Origin: Paenibacillus sp. FSL R7-0273
Lineage (GTDB): Bacteria > Bacillota > Bacilli > Paenibacillales > Paenibacillaceae
Length of the DNA stretch: 64,000 nucleotides
Assembly: GCF_000758625.1 (NCBI RefSeq)
Contig: NZ_CP009283.1
Span: 6,136,001-6,200,000 of the forward strand
Direction: 5' to 3'
Shown: positions 8,301 through 15,626 of the stretch, piece by piece
Layout: each line of letters begins with the position of its first letter
Numbering within the stretch: the stretch's first letter is position 1
Program-made: the position numbers and the translations under genes
Notes under the pieces: model-generated
Databases searched by the model: none
Told to the model about the DNA's origin: nothing
Seen by the model: only the letters and a program-made list of their open reading frames with translations

Positions 8301-10256
8301 CCAGCGGAGCTCTCCCGGCTCCCATTCAAGGGAATAGGTATGATAGTCGGCGATGGTTCCGTTATCCGGGAAAACATATTCTTTGCCGGAATATACATTA
8401 TCCGGCCAGAAGCCGCCGTAATGAATAGTACCGGCAACGGTGTCCGGCCGGCTGCCCCAGCCCTCCATAATATCAATCTCACCGGAAGCGGCCCAGTTGC
8501 CATACTCATAGTTTTCCGGCAGCATCCAGATTGCCGGCCACATGCCTTTGCCGGTCGGGGCTTTCGCCCGGATCTCGAATTTGCCGTATTTCTTGCTGAA
8601 CAGCCCCTTGGTCTTGATCCGCGAGGAGGTATAATCCTTGCCGTTAACAGACTCCTTATGTGCAGTAATGACCAGATTTCCGTCTGCTTCTTTTACATTC
8701 TTCTCATCGTTTGTGTACCATTCCAGCTCGTTGTTTCCCCAGCCGGGATTACCGACTGCAGTACCGTCGCCCAGATCATAGGTCCACTTCCCGGGATCAA
8801 TGACACCGTCGTTGAACTCATCACTCCAGACCATCGTCCACAAATCTGCAGCCGGGGTTGGGGTGGCCGTCGGTGCCGGGGGAGCAATGGAGGAGCCGCC
8901 GTTTACCGGCGCCGGGGTGGCCGCCGCAGCCTTCAGTTCGCTGCTGCTGCCTTTGGCGACAGCAACTCCGCCGCTAGTAACGCCATCGGCATTATTGGTC
9001 ACCTTACCGAAGCTGCCGCTTCCCTGAATGACTGTCCCTGAAGCGTTAACGGAGAGCAGCAGCTCCGCTATCCGGGCATTGTCTGCCAGTATAATCCGGC
9101 CCGGCGTACTCCAGTTAAGCTTAGCCAGCTTGCCCGAGAGCCCGAGCGTCAGGCTGCCCGTTGTGCTATCTGCCGTGCTGACTGTATTGAAATCCCCCTT
9201 CAGGCTGGCCTCTTTGACCTTTGAGCCGATCTCGACATCCGTGAAGCCCTCTCCGGTGAGTGCTCCTTCCTCCAGCACTGCTCCGGAGACCAACTGCACG
9301 GTTCCTGTTGCTGTGCTGCCGGTGGCATACAGACGGATGCTGCCGGCAGGTTTTGCTACTTCCACTTTTTCAAGGCTGCTGTTCTGCAGGCTTACGGAAT
9401 GTGCCCCGCCGCCGCGGATGGAGGTCATTCCCTTTACAGTCACTCGGTCCAGTGTGGCATTCCCTTCAGCAATGCCCTCAGTGAGGTAGAGATTGCCTTC
9501 AATTTCAGTGTTCTGCAAAAGAATATCCGCGCTGCTGAGCACAACGTTCCCCTTCACCTTTCCCAAAGCAGCCTCTCCCGGTGAAGTAACCAGCCCTGCT
9601 ATCATCAGGTCTGCGATCCGGGCCAGCTCAGCCCGGGTAATGGCTCCCTCCGGCTTGAATAACCCGCCGGGATAGCCCTGAAGATAGCCTGCAGCAGTAA
9701 GCGCCGTTACGGCTTCCGTCAGCTCGCTGCCGGCTGCCGGCAGGTCCGTATACGCCACAGGCTGCTTGCCTGCTTCCAGCCGGAAAACTTTCTGCAGCGC
9801 AAGAGCAGCCTCACCCCGGGTCAGCCTTGCAGAAGGATGAATCCGGTTGTCCGCGTCCGCACTCAGATAGCCGGCGGCAACCGCCTTGGCAATGTCACTT
9901 GTAAACCAGCGGTTGCCTGCTGCGTCGGCAGGCAGTGCGGATGCCTCCTTTTTGTAATGGAATAGGCGGTTTATGATCACTGCGAACTCTGCCCTTGTAA
10001 TCTGCTGATTCGGCCGGATGGTTCCATCCCCGTATCCGCTCATCACGCCAATCTCACTCCAGCGCTGCAGCGAGCGGGCTGCCCAGTGATCCGCCCCCAA
10101 ATCAGTAAACGCTTTCAATTTATTAGCTGCGGCTGGCTGCTGTACTGTAGCTTCCGGCGGGGCAGCTGCGGCTGACAAGGCCCCGCCTCCCATTGGCGAC
10201 AGCAGGCCTGTCGCTAATACAACGGCAGCAAGTGCCGCCGAAATATTCTTTTTCAT
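5346..10256 (-). CDS. S-layer-anchored GH16 endo-beta-1,3(4)-glucanase with several CBMs
   Basis: A secreted 1636-residue modular enzyme. A signal peptide (1 to about 32) precedes three SLH modules (about 46-215), which bind pyruvylated cell-wall polymer. A Ser/Thr/Gly-rich stretch with beta-helix-like periodicity (230-430) and a Pro/Thr linker (447-471) follow. The GH16 domain spans about 474-722 with catalytic motif EIDIME at 593-598, E593 being the expected nucleophile and E598 the acid/base. About five 150-residue CBM4/9-like modules follow, each opening with an xNGxF motif, interrupted by one module like the DUF1533 family near 1205-1290. The order recalls Lic16A/LamA laminarinases of clostridia and paenibacilli, so beta-1,3- or mixed-linkage glucan is the likely substrate. 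AGGAGG precedes the ATG. The adjacent LacI regulator and operator suggest sugar-dependent control. Confidence 0.9.
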   Translation of the reverse strand: MKKNISAALAAVVLATGLLSPMGGGALSAAAAPPEATVQQPAAANKLKAFTDLGADHWAARSLQRWSEIGVMSGYGDGTIRPNQQITRAEFAVIINRLFHYKKEASALPADAAGNRWFTSDIAKAVAAGYLSADADNRIHPSARLTRGEAALALQKVFRLEAGKQPVAYTDLPAAGSELTEAVTALTAAGYLQGYPGGLFKPEGAITRAELARIADLMIAGLVTSPGEAALGKVKGNVVLSSADILLQNTEIEGNLYLTEGIAEGNATLDRVTVKGMTSIRGGGAHSVSLQNSSLEKVEVAKPAGSIRLYATGSTATGTVQLVSGAVLEEGALTGEGFTDVEIGSKVKEASLKGDFNTVSTADSTTGSLTLGLSGKLAKLNWSTPGRIILADNARIAELLLSVNASGTVIQGSGSFGKVTNNADGVTSGGVAVAKGSSSELKAAAATPAPVNGGSSIAPPAPTATPTPAADLWTMVWSDEFNDGVIDPGKWTYDLGDGTAVGNPGWGNNELEWYTNDEKNVKEADGNLVITAHKESVNGKDYTSSRIKTKGLFSKKYGKFEIRAKAPTGKGMWPAIWMLPENYEYGNWAASGEIDIMEGWGSRPDTVAGTIHYGGFWPDNVYSGKEYVFPDNGTIADYHTYSLEWEPGELRWYVDGVLFQTKNDWYSISVGQPANNAYPAPFNQEFHLLMNLAVGGNFDGNPTPDTVFPQSMSVDYVRVYELTGREYREPVPVTIAKEPYLEGSLAPAEDGNFIHNSGFTEQKEGDAGMGIPNTAHWVLYKEAGAAAEASLEPVGGQNFLKVDISSAGGNAYSIQPQAIVSLAKGRFYKLSFDAKTDTERSINVRLTGGESRGFQAYSPGLKAELTGTMTHYETVFQMKENSDIAARVEFNLGTNTSPVWLGNARLTEIDSIPFEHDSAKTPLGSGNHLYNGTFDLGGVDRLGFWHTAASGGAEVSSAVDGNGHLQLQITGSGAAGADVQLLQKGIYLVNGQNYKLTFDAKASSARAAVIELLGKDGTVYASKEVQLAAGAQEISAEFKGLAGATDHEGQFILRLGGALGTVQLDNFVLLRTSTYYDPSLVYYPLVNGDFNFGFSSWERLLTEQGGQSTAAVTDGAAKFSITNTGSQNYSVMLFQNGLKASAGAEYVIEFDAKSTVARKIGVNVENASYSASFTKLVEVTPEGGHYRYEFRQGIKDTLSLKFLLGKVDGVSIPGAHDVIIDNVKFEIKGAPAKPQELLADGSNNRTGQPIELQFTDNETWRSKIQAVKVNEAALTPAQYSIGPGVITINAAAFPAEGSYAITVEAEGYVSAAVTQVILAGGSNLVVNGSFASGTTGWSTWSGEGGAAVLSAVDGTANIDISSAGSQTWANQLYQEGIQLQAGKSYELSFKAKSTVPRQIIVEYSGTSAASQQAKFDVTATWATYSAQFTVADNSPLKLNYLIGATAGTDKTANSTAHILSLDDILITEVTSSTPAEPASGTLDNGTFDAAKGLAGWTQYFDGTGSAQALNGELAVNLNGTGNASFSAQVDYADLKLEQGKAYKLTFQARSDIERLIEVAVEHKGGDYTKYLPAESVALTSEMKEYSYTFIMSGGTDSLVHVVFLMGLITGNSQATNMNISAGNQIVIDNVTLVEVL

Positions 10257-10300
10257 CCTCTGTAATCCTCCTCAGGTTTCGAAATATCCGTCAATTAAAT

Positions 10301-10314
10301 CGAAATCGATTTCG
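10301..10314. promoter_or_regulatory. LacI-family operator, CGAAATCGATTTCG
   Basis: A perfect 14-base palindrome with the central CG pair typical of LacI/CcpA-family operators. It lies 45 bases upstream of the GH16 start and 230 bases upstream of the divergent LacI-type regulator. It is probably the binding site of that regulator; direct evidence is only its symmetry and position. Confidence 0.65.
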
Positions 10315-10542
10315 CTAATGCGTTCCATTCCCTTTCCTTTCTAAGCGCAGAACCGTACAGGCTTTTTCGTTCCCTTTCGCTGGCCCTCGACCATGCATTT
10401 ACCGTTGACTTGCCCGGGGAAGTTGAATAGACTTAATTGTAACAATTTGGAGTACCGGATTAGGCTTAAAACCAGTAAACACAAGCAGTTTGAACGTTAT
10501 CTGGCCAGGGTCATAATCAGGCGGAGGGTGGATATTATACAA

Positions 10543-11559
10543 GTGAATATTAAAAAAATTGCCGAAATGGCCGGAGTCTCTGTATCCACTGTTTCGAAAA
10601 TCATGAATAATTACAACGATGTTTCCGAAAAGACAAAGCAGCGGGTGCTGGAAATCATTGAGCAAACGGGCTACTCCCCTTCGAATTCTGCCAAAACATT
10701 GGCCACCAAAAGGTCCAATCTGATCGGAGTCATCTTTGCCGGTGAGCTCAATGTGGAGATTACACATCCGTTTTTTGTCGAGGTGCTGAACTCCTTCAAA
10801 AAACAGATGGGCGTGCTCGGCTACGACCTGATCTTCTTTTCCAACGAAAAATTTGTCAGCGGCGGTGATTATTACTCCCGGTGTGTCCATTTTCATGTAG
10901 ACGGCTGTGTCATTATTTCCGGAGAAAAAATGGAGACGGCCATCAGCGACCTGGATATGAGTAGCATTCCCTGCATCGGTGTCGATCTGGAGCTTAAAGG
11001 CAAGCGGTCAGGCTACGTAATGTCGGATAATTATCAGATTGCTTCCAAAGTCGTGGAGCATCTCTATCTGCTCGGGCACAGGGAGCTTGGCTTCATCGGC
11101 AGCAAGGGTGATTCCGGCATTTCCAGCCAGCGTGAGGCGGGCTATATTAAGGCGATTGAAAGCTTTGGCCTAACCCACAATCCGGACTGGTTCATTCATG
11201 GTGATGACTTCTTCGAGCCGAGCGGCTATACGGCCATGCAGCGGTTGATTGAGGGCGGCAGCCTGCCTAAGGCGGTGTTTGCTGCCTCCGATCTGCTGGC
11301 CCTCGGAGCTATCCGGGCCTTGAAGGAGCAGGGTCTGCGGATTCCTGAGGATGTGGCCGTCATCGGCTGTGATGACATCGAAGCCTGCAAATACACCAGC
11401 CCTACACTGACCACCATCCGCCAAAACAAGGAACGTCTCGGCGTGCTCGCCGCTCATATGCTGTTCGACCTCATCAACAATCAGTCCGAGGGCGGCTCCT
11501 TCGTTGTCGAGCCCGCGCTGATTGTCCGCGAATCCTGCGGCAGCAGCCTGCGGGGCTGA
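10543..11559 (+). CDS. LacI-family transcriptional regulator of the GH16 gene
   Basis: About 338 residues. The N-terminus is a LacI helix-turn-helix plus hinge (NIKKIAEMAGVSVSTVSKIMNNYNDVSEKTKQRVLEIIEQTGYSPSNSAKTL); the rest is a periplasmic-binding-protein-like effector domain with the usual IGVIFAGE, LGFIGSK and VAVIGCDDIE strands. It is divergent from the glucanase and most likely represses it until an oligosaccharide binds. The start is uncertain: the frame is open from 10393, but GGAGGG at 10523-10528 points to GTG 10543 or GTG 10528. The effector sugar cannot be predicted. No transporter is linked to this pair. Confidence 0.85.
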   Translation: MNIKKIAEMAGVSVSTVSKIMNNYNDVSEKTKQRVLEIIEQTGYSPSNSAKTLATKRSNLIGVIFAGELNVEITHPFFVEVLNSFKKQMGVLGYDLIFFSNEKFVSGGDYYSRCVHFHVDGCVIISGEKMETAISDLDMSSIPCIGVDLELKGKRSGYVMSDNYQIASKVVEHLYLLGHRELGFIGSKGDSGISSQREAGYIKAIESFGLTHNPDWFIHGDDFFEPSGYTAMQRLIEGGSLPKAVFAASDLLALGAIRALKEQGLRIPEDVAVIGCDDIEACKYTSPTLTTIRQNKERLGVLAAHMLFDLINNQSEGGSFVVEPALIVRESCGSSLRG

Positions 11560-11582
11560 AGCCAAGCCTTGGGCTGGCGAGT

Positions 11583-11664
11583 GGTGCTGCTGTTCTCCCC
11601 TCACATTGTCCTCCAGCTGTCGGGTGCTGCTGCTCTCCCCTCACATCGCCCTTCAGCTGTCGGG
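11583..11664. repeat. Two tandem copies of a ~41-base unit
   Basis: GGTGCTGCTG...CAGCTGTCGGG is present twice in direct succession (11583-11624 and 11623-11664) with about five differences. The first copy starts only a few dozen bases after the regulator stop. Confidence 0.85.
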
Positions 11665-11693
11665 ACTACGGCTTTTAGCAGACGCCAATCAAA

Positions 11694-11880
11694 TTAAGTG
11701 GAAATTCGTCACTTATTTCTTCAAAAAAAGCCTCCAAAAGCATTTTAGTGGGAAAAACTTCACTTAATTGTTCTGTTTTCACCCAAATGAACCAAACGGA
11801 CTGAATTAGGTGCGCTTTTTCCAACTATTTCTCTCAAAGGGTAAGAAAACATAAAATTAAGTAGCCAAATTCCAACTAAT
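11694..11880. repeat. FFRR quartet element, locus 1
   Basis: Four units of about 24-26 bases at roughly 11694, 11744, 11804 and 11855. The first two read TTAAGTGGAAA...CACTTA and TTTAGTGGGAAA...CACTTAAT. The last two are the reverse complement type (AATTAGGTG...CCAACTATT and AATTAAGTA...CCAACTAAT). Unit ends are mutually complementary (TAAGTG/CACTTA). Start spacings are 50, 60 and 51 bases. Confidence 0.7.
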
Positions 11881-12047
11881 CTCAGTTGCACTCTCTCAGA
11901 ATGCCGGCTTTCCCCGTCACACTCCTATTGTGTAGAATTCAGCCCCCTTTTCCTGCCACAATCGGTATACTCCGAACCATTTCGGATTTCAATCCAGCAC
12001 AAATACCGAAAACAATTAATTTCCCAACCAGGAATCATCCGCCAAAC

Positions 12048-12061
12048 CGAAAACGTTTTCG
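12048..12061. promoter_or_regulatory. Orphan LacI/CcpA-like palindrome CGAAAACGTTTTCG
   Basis: A perfect 14-base palindrome with central CG, related to cre sites but with C/G instead of T/A at the ends. No gene starts within 500 bases on either strand, so its role is unclear. Confidence 0.45.
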
Positions 12062-12190
12062 ATAATATAATCGCTTATTTCATGCAGGCATTCAAGGCAC
12101 TGTTTTTCTGTTTTCGGGTATGATTTTTCGGTTATGCAGGGAAAAAGAGGGAGGAAGCACTTAAGGGCGGACTACAGGACATAGAGCACC

Positions 12191-12388
12191 GTTGGCTGGA
12201 GTATGGAGCACAGTTTGTTGGTACACGGAGCGTCGTTGGCCGGAGTATGGAGCACTGCTGGCTGGAGCACGGGGCATCGTTAGCTGGAGCATGGGGCACA
12301 GTTAGTTGGTGCACGGAGCGTCGTTAGCTGGAGCATGGAGCACAGTTAGTTGGTGCACGGAGCGTCGTTGGCTGGAACACGGAGCATG
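12191..12388. repeat. 22-base tandem repeat, nine copies
   Basis: Nine units of 22 bases of the form GTTrGyTGGwrCAyGGrGC plus three bases. Two alternating subtypes (ending GAGCACA and GAGCGTC) make a 44-base higher-order period. A more degenerate unit may precede it. Since 22 is not a multiple of 3, the array is probably not selected as coding sequence. Confidence 0.85.
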
Positions 12389-12645
12389 GATGGTAGGTGC
12401 CGGATACTGGACAGCACGCCCTGCGGACAGAGGGAAGCATTTTTAACAAGGTACTTCGTAGGCGGTACACCAATACCAGGATCTACACACTCTACAGTTA
12501 CCGTGCATATTGCGCATACCAGCCGCCTCTTACCAAACTTTTTACAAATGCGGCAAGAGGCTCTGGATTTATTAACTATAGCTTTATTAGTTACAGTTTT
12601 ATTAGTTACAGTTTTATTAGTTACAGTTTTATTAGTTACAGCCAT
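12346..12645 (-). CDS. Possible small Cys-rich protein with TNKTV repeats
   Basis: A 99-codon frame begins 20 bases after the fabH stop. It opens with MAVTNKTVTNKTV and continues for four in-frame TNKTV copies (15-base period, i.e. five codons). A basic Cys-rich part follows with CRIC and CAIC pairs plus three later Cys. The last 14 codons run into the 22-base array and look acquired. An AGGCGG precedes the ATG by 9 bases. The in-frame period and paired Cys favour a real protein, perhaps metal-binding or disulfide-bonded; the other strand is also open here. No family recognised. Confidence 0.35.
   Translation of the reverse strand: MAVTNKTVTNKTVTNKTVTNKAIVNKSRASCRICKKFGKRRLVCAICTVTVECVDPGIGVPPTKYLVKNASLCPQGVLSSIRHLPSMLRVPANDAPCTN
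12567..12641. repeat. 15-base tandem repeat
   Basis: Four near-identical copies of TTTTATTAGTTACAG (12582-12641) plus one diverged copy before them. The period is a multiple of three and lies within the Cys-rich reading frame. Confidence 0.9.
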
Positions 12646-12664
12646 AGCAACAACCGCCTATACG

Positions 12665-13675
12665 CTACAAAACCTCCGGCGGCGCCACCTGTTCATCCAA
12701 CTGCAGCTCGGTCAAAATACCGGCATGCGCCAGTCCGGCCCCGAAGCCGTAGAGCAGAACGCGCTGGCCGCTCTGCACCTTCCCCTCACGGATTCCGAGA
12801 TCAAGCGCAAGCGGAATACTCGCGGCAGAGGTATTGCCGAAATATTCAAGACTGTATAAAGCCTGCTCCAGCGGATAGCTCAGCCGCTCACAAACCGGTT
12901 CAATGATCCGCAGATTGGCGCTGTGCGGAATGAACCAGTCTACCTGCTCCAGCGTTGCTCCGGCATGCTCCAGCACCTGCTGCACGCCATGCGGAACGGT
13001 GCGGACAGCCCATTTGAACACCTCGCGGCCGTTTTGCACAAGCTTGCCTGAATCGCCCAGATCTACACCATTCACCGTACGTGACAGTCCGGTACGATAG
13101 ACATGATGCGCGCCGCTGCCGTCACTGCCAAGATAATGGCCGAGAAAGCGGTCCTGCTGCTCATCTGTTTCTACAAGCACTGCCCCGGCCCCGTCACCGA
13201 ACAGGATACAGGTGCTGCGGTCACTGTAATCAGTAATTTTGGATAGGGCATCCGCTCCGACAACCAGCACCTTACGGTGCAGTCCTGATGCCACATACGC
13301 ATGCGCGGTATGCAGTCCATACACAAACCCCGCACAGGCCGCACTCAAATCAACCGCCCCTGCCGTCAGCGGAATACCGAGCCGGTGCTGGATGATGGAG
13401 GCTACTGAGGGAAAAGAAAAATCGGCGGTGCTGGTAGCCACAATCACCATATCAATATCCGCTGCAGATTTACCGTAACGGGTCAGCAGATTCCGGACTG
13501 CAGCAACACACAGATCACTGGTGTGCTCATCTTCACGGCTGATTCTGCGCTCCCGGATCCCTGTACGCTGCACAATCCATTCATCGTTTGTGTCTACCAT
13601 TTGCTCCAAATCGCTATTGGTCAATCTGCGGACCGGGACATACGATCCGATGGCTGTAATTTTTGCACCCTTCAT
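12665..13675 (-). CDS. fabH: 3-oxoacyl-ACP synthase III (FabH-like)
   Basis: A 336-residue KAS III enzyme, which condenses acetyl- or branched acyl-CoA with malonyl-ACP to start fatty-acid synthesis. The catalytic triad is visible: Cys114 in SAACAGF, His251 in IPHSAN and Asn281 in FGNTSAAS. The glycine-rich FGDGAGAV loop is also present. Start ATG 13675 has GAGGTG nine bases upstream; a GTG four codons earlier is in the ribosome site itself. The gene stands alone, without fabF, like fabHB (yhfB) of B. subtilis, and carries a FapR-like box in its promoter. It could also supply a specialised starter unit; no polyketide genes are adjacent. Confidence 0.92.
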   Translation of the reverse strand: MKGAKITAIGSYVPVRRLTNSDLEQMVDTNDEWIVQRTGIRERRISREDEHTSDLCVAAVRNLLTRYGKSAADIDMVIVATSTADFSFPSVASIIQHRLGIPLTAGAVDLSAACAGFVYGLHTAHAYVASGLHRKVLVVGADALSKITDYSDRSTCILFGDGAGAVLVETDEQQDRFLGHYLGSDGSGAHHVYRTGLSRTVNGVDLGDSGKLVQNGREVFKWAVRTVPHGVQQVLEHAGATLEQVDWFIPHSANLRIIEPVCERLSYPLEQALYSLEYFGNTSAASIPLALDLGIREGKVQSGQRVLLYGFGAGLAHAGILTELQLDEQVAPPEVL

Positions 13676-13720
13676 TCTCTTAATCACCTCGTATAGTATT
13701 TTAGTTTATAGTATCTGGTA

Positions 13721-13737
13721 TTAGTACTTGGTACTAA
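13721..13737. promoter_or_regulatory. FapR-like operator upstream of fabH
   Basis: TTAGTACTTGGTACTAA is a 17-base inverted repeat (TTAGTAC, 3-base centre, GTACTAA) 46 bases upstream of the fabH start. It matches the known dyad of the malonyl-CoA-responsive lipid regulator FapR, which controls fabH genes in Bacillus. A diverged second half-palindrome (TTATAGTATCTGGTATTA) lies just beside it. Confidence 0.75.
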
Positions 13738-13869
13738 GTATAACGATTCCTCTATCCATATGCAAAGTAAACTTCTGCCTCCATTAATAATCATTACACT
13801 TATTTGGGAACAATTTGACCTGAAGTAAAGTTACATACATGTTCTGGATTAATGATTATTGCCGGAATT

Positions 13870-14153
13870 GTACAGGTAGCGATATATTCATATTGTTTTT
13901 ATTACCATGCGTTGCGGACCGTACAGATCCTGAGGAGAGATCCGTAACTATTGGCATAAGCCAGACAGTGAACCGCGTTGGACAGTTGCTTAGCCCGATT
14001 GTTTTCGGCATCTTTTCACAGAATTTAGGCGTTAACTCTTCATTCTATTTAGGAGGTGCTCTTCTGCTGCTCATCTCTGTAGCCGTTGTTTTTTTACTGC
14101 TGCTTGGAAGCAAAAAGGAGAATTTACAGAATGAACACAGTGTTGAGCTATAG
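13870..14153 (+). pseudogene. C-terminal remnant of an MFS transporter
   Basis: About 90 codons read as the end of a 12-helix major facilitator protein: ADRTDPEERSVTIGISQTVNR, then LLSPIVFGIFSQNLGVNSSFYLGGALLLL, then a final hydrophobic helix and charged tail. The first ten helices are absent, and the sequence just upstream does not continue the family. It is therefore a decayed fragment; a frame from ATG 13839 exists but lacks a ribosome site. Typical relatives are drug or sugar exporters; the original substrate is unknown. Confidence 0.75.
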
Positions 14154-14177
14154 ACATACTTTCCCCTTTATTATTAA

Positions 14178-14215
14178 CTAAAAAAAACCGTGACCTCTCA
14201 TGAGGCCACGGCTCC
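14178..14215 (-). terminator. Terminator of the pectin operon
   Basis: The hairpin CCGTGACCTC-TCAT-GAGGCCACGG is followed on the minus strand by eight T residues. It lies 40 bases after the GH28 stop. Confidence 0.85.
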
Positions 14216-14257
14216 GGTTAAATTCCCTACAAGGTTTGTTTGCGGCACTGTAAATTC

Positions 14258-15613
14258 TTACGCTTCCGCCTGTACTGCCTCCACCTGCTCAACCAGCTTT
14301 TCCGGCTTGGCAGTGTTCCTGGAGCGGCAGTTCAGCACCTCTACATCCTCACCATTTTCGATATAAAAAGCAGGCCCCTCGTGGTTCTCAACCGTTACCT
14401 GCTGAAACCGTACATCCCGTACATTTCCGAGGAAAAACCCGCGCCTGCTCATATCCGCAAGCCCTGCCATCATATCCGGCTGTCCCGGCACAGCATCCTC
14501 TGCCATCGAAATATCGACGTCAGTGAAGCTGATATCCGAAACATACTGCTCGGCCAGTCCATACAGGAAGCCTGCAGCAGCGTGAACATTACGGGCGGTA
14601 ATATTGGCAAAATGAATCCGTCGGAAGCACGGCGTCTCTGCCGTCACCGGATAAGGCTGTTTATCCCAGACATATTTCTCTTTGCCCCTCGGTCCGCAGA
14701 AATAGTACAGATTCATCGTAAACGGGCAGATAACGCCATCCATCACGATATTGCTGACCCGGATATCCTCAATGGTTCCGCCGCGCCCGCGCCGTGACTT
14801 CATACGGATGCCGCGGTCAGTCTCCTTGAACACACAATTGCTGATCGTCACATTGCGGATATCTCCGCTCATTTCACTGCCCAGCACGACCGCCCCATGC
14901 CCGTGCACCATGGTGCAGTTCGTGATTGAGATATTTTCACAGGGGATGCGCTCGGCTGTATCCTCGGTTCCCGCCTTAATGGCGATGCAATCATCGCCAA
15001 CATCAATATGGCAGTTGCTGATCCGCACCCCGGAGCAGGACTCCGGATTAATCCCGTCCGTATTCGGTGAATCCGCCGGATTCAGAATATACACATTGTC
15101 GATCGTCACATTGCTGCAGACAATCGGATTGACCGTCCAGCTCGGTGAATTGAGCAGGGTCACATCCTTCACCGTTATCCGGCTGCACCGGTTCAGGCCG
15201 ATTAGTGTGGGACGCGGATACGCCAGCTCTTCGGGCTTCTCCCTGTGCTTATACCACCAGGGCGCCCCGTTCCCCTGCAGCGTTCCGCTCCCGGTAATGG
15301 ATACATTCACCGCATCCTCTGCGTAAATACAGGGGGAATGCACCTGGCGTCCCACGCCTTCCCAGCGGGCTTCCACCGCCGGGTAGTCCGCCGGATCGGT
15401 GCTGAAGCTCAGCACCGATCCGGGACTCAGATGCAGCTCAATGTTGCTGCTAAGCCTTACAGCTCCGGTATGGAAGGTTCCTGCGGGAACATAGACTGTC
15501 CCTCCTCCAGCCCGGTTGGCGGCTGCAACCGCAGCGGCGATAGCTTCAGTCGCCGCCGTACCGCTGTCCCGCAGCGCGCCGTAATCTGCTATGTTGTACA
15601 CCTGCTGCTTCAC
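14258..15613 (-). CDS. GH28 polygalacturonase-type enzyme, cytoplasmic
   Basis: A 451-residue right-handed beta-helix enzyme of glycoside hydrolase family 28. The catalytic signature is complete: NTDG (184-187), GDD with Asp207 and Asp208, GHG (238-240) and RGIRMKS (267-273). There is no signal peptide, so it should act inside the cell on imported oligogalacturonides or rhamnogalacturonan fragments, probably as an exo-enzyme. It is the last gene of the operon, 13 bases after GH105, which would process the unsaturated ends. The frame opens with GTG 15613; another GTG four codons on sits better behind AAGGAG, so the start is uncertain by four codons. Confidence 0.9.
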   Translation of the reverse strand: MKQQVYNIADYGALRDSGTAATEAIAAAVAAANRAGGGTVYVPAGTFHTGAVRLSSNIELHLSPGSVLSFSTDPADYPAVEARWEGVGRQVHSPCIYAEDAVNVSITGSGTLQGNGAPWWYKHREKPEELAYPRPTLIGLNRCSRITVKDVTLLNSPSWTVNPIVCSNVTIDNVYILNPADSPNTDGINPESCSGVRISNCHIDVGDDCIAIKAGTEDTAERIPCENISITNCTMVHGHGAVVLGSEMSGDIRNVTISNCVFKETDRGIRMKSRRGRGGTIEDIRVSNIVMDGVICPFTMNLYYFCGPRGKEKYVWDKQPYPVTAETPCFRRIHFANITARNVHAAAGFLYGLAEQYVSDISFTDVDISMAEDAVPGQPDMMAGLADMSRRGFFLGNVRDVRFQQVTVENHEGPAFYIENGEDVEVLNCRSRNTAKPEKLVEQVEAVQAEA

Positions 15614-15626
15614 TCCTTAATCCGAT

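Larger units (their letters stand above)
11560..12190. other. Gene-free stretch after the LacI gene
   Basis: No convincing gene. It holds a 41-base direct duplication (11583-11664), a four-unit repeat element (11694-11880) and an isolated LacI-like palindrome (12048-12061), followed by a 22-base tandem array. Confidence 0.6.

Noticed and set aside
12191-12388. The 22-base array as a CRISPR array
   Set aside because: Units are directly abutting with no unique spacers, and there are no cas genes in the window.
12350-12906. Two 169-codon plus-strand frames over the fabH end
   Set aside because: They overlap the end of fabH in antisense and the repeat arrays; no ribosome site or recognisable domain.
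13839-14153. Intact small membrane protein
   Set aside because: The sequence is the C-terminal part of an MFS protein; the first ten helices are missing, so it was annotated as a remnant.
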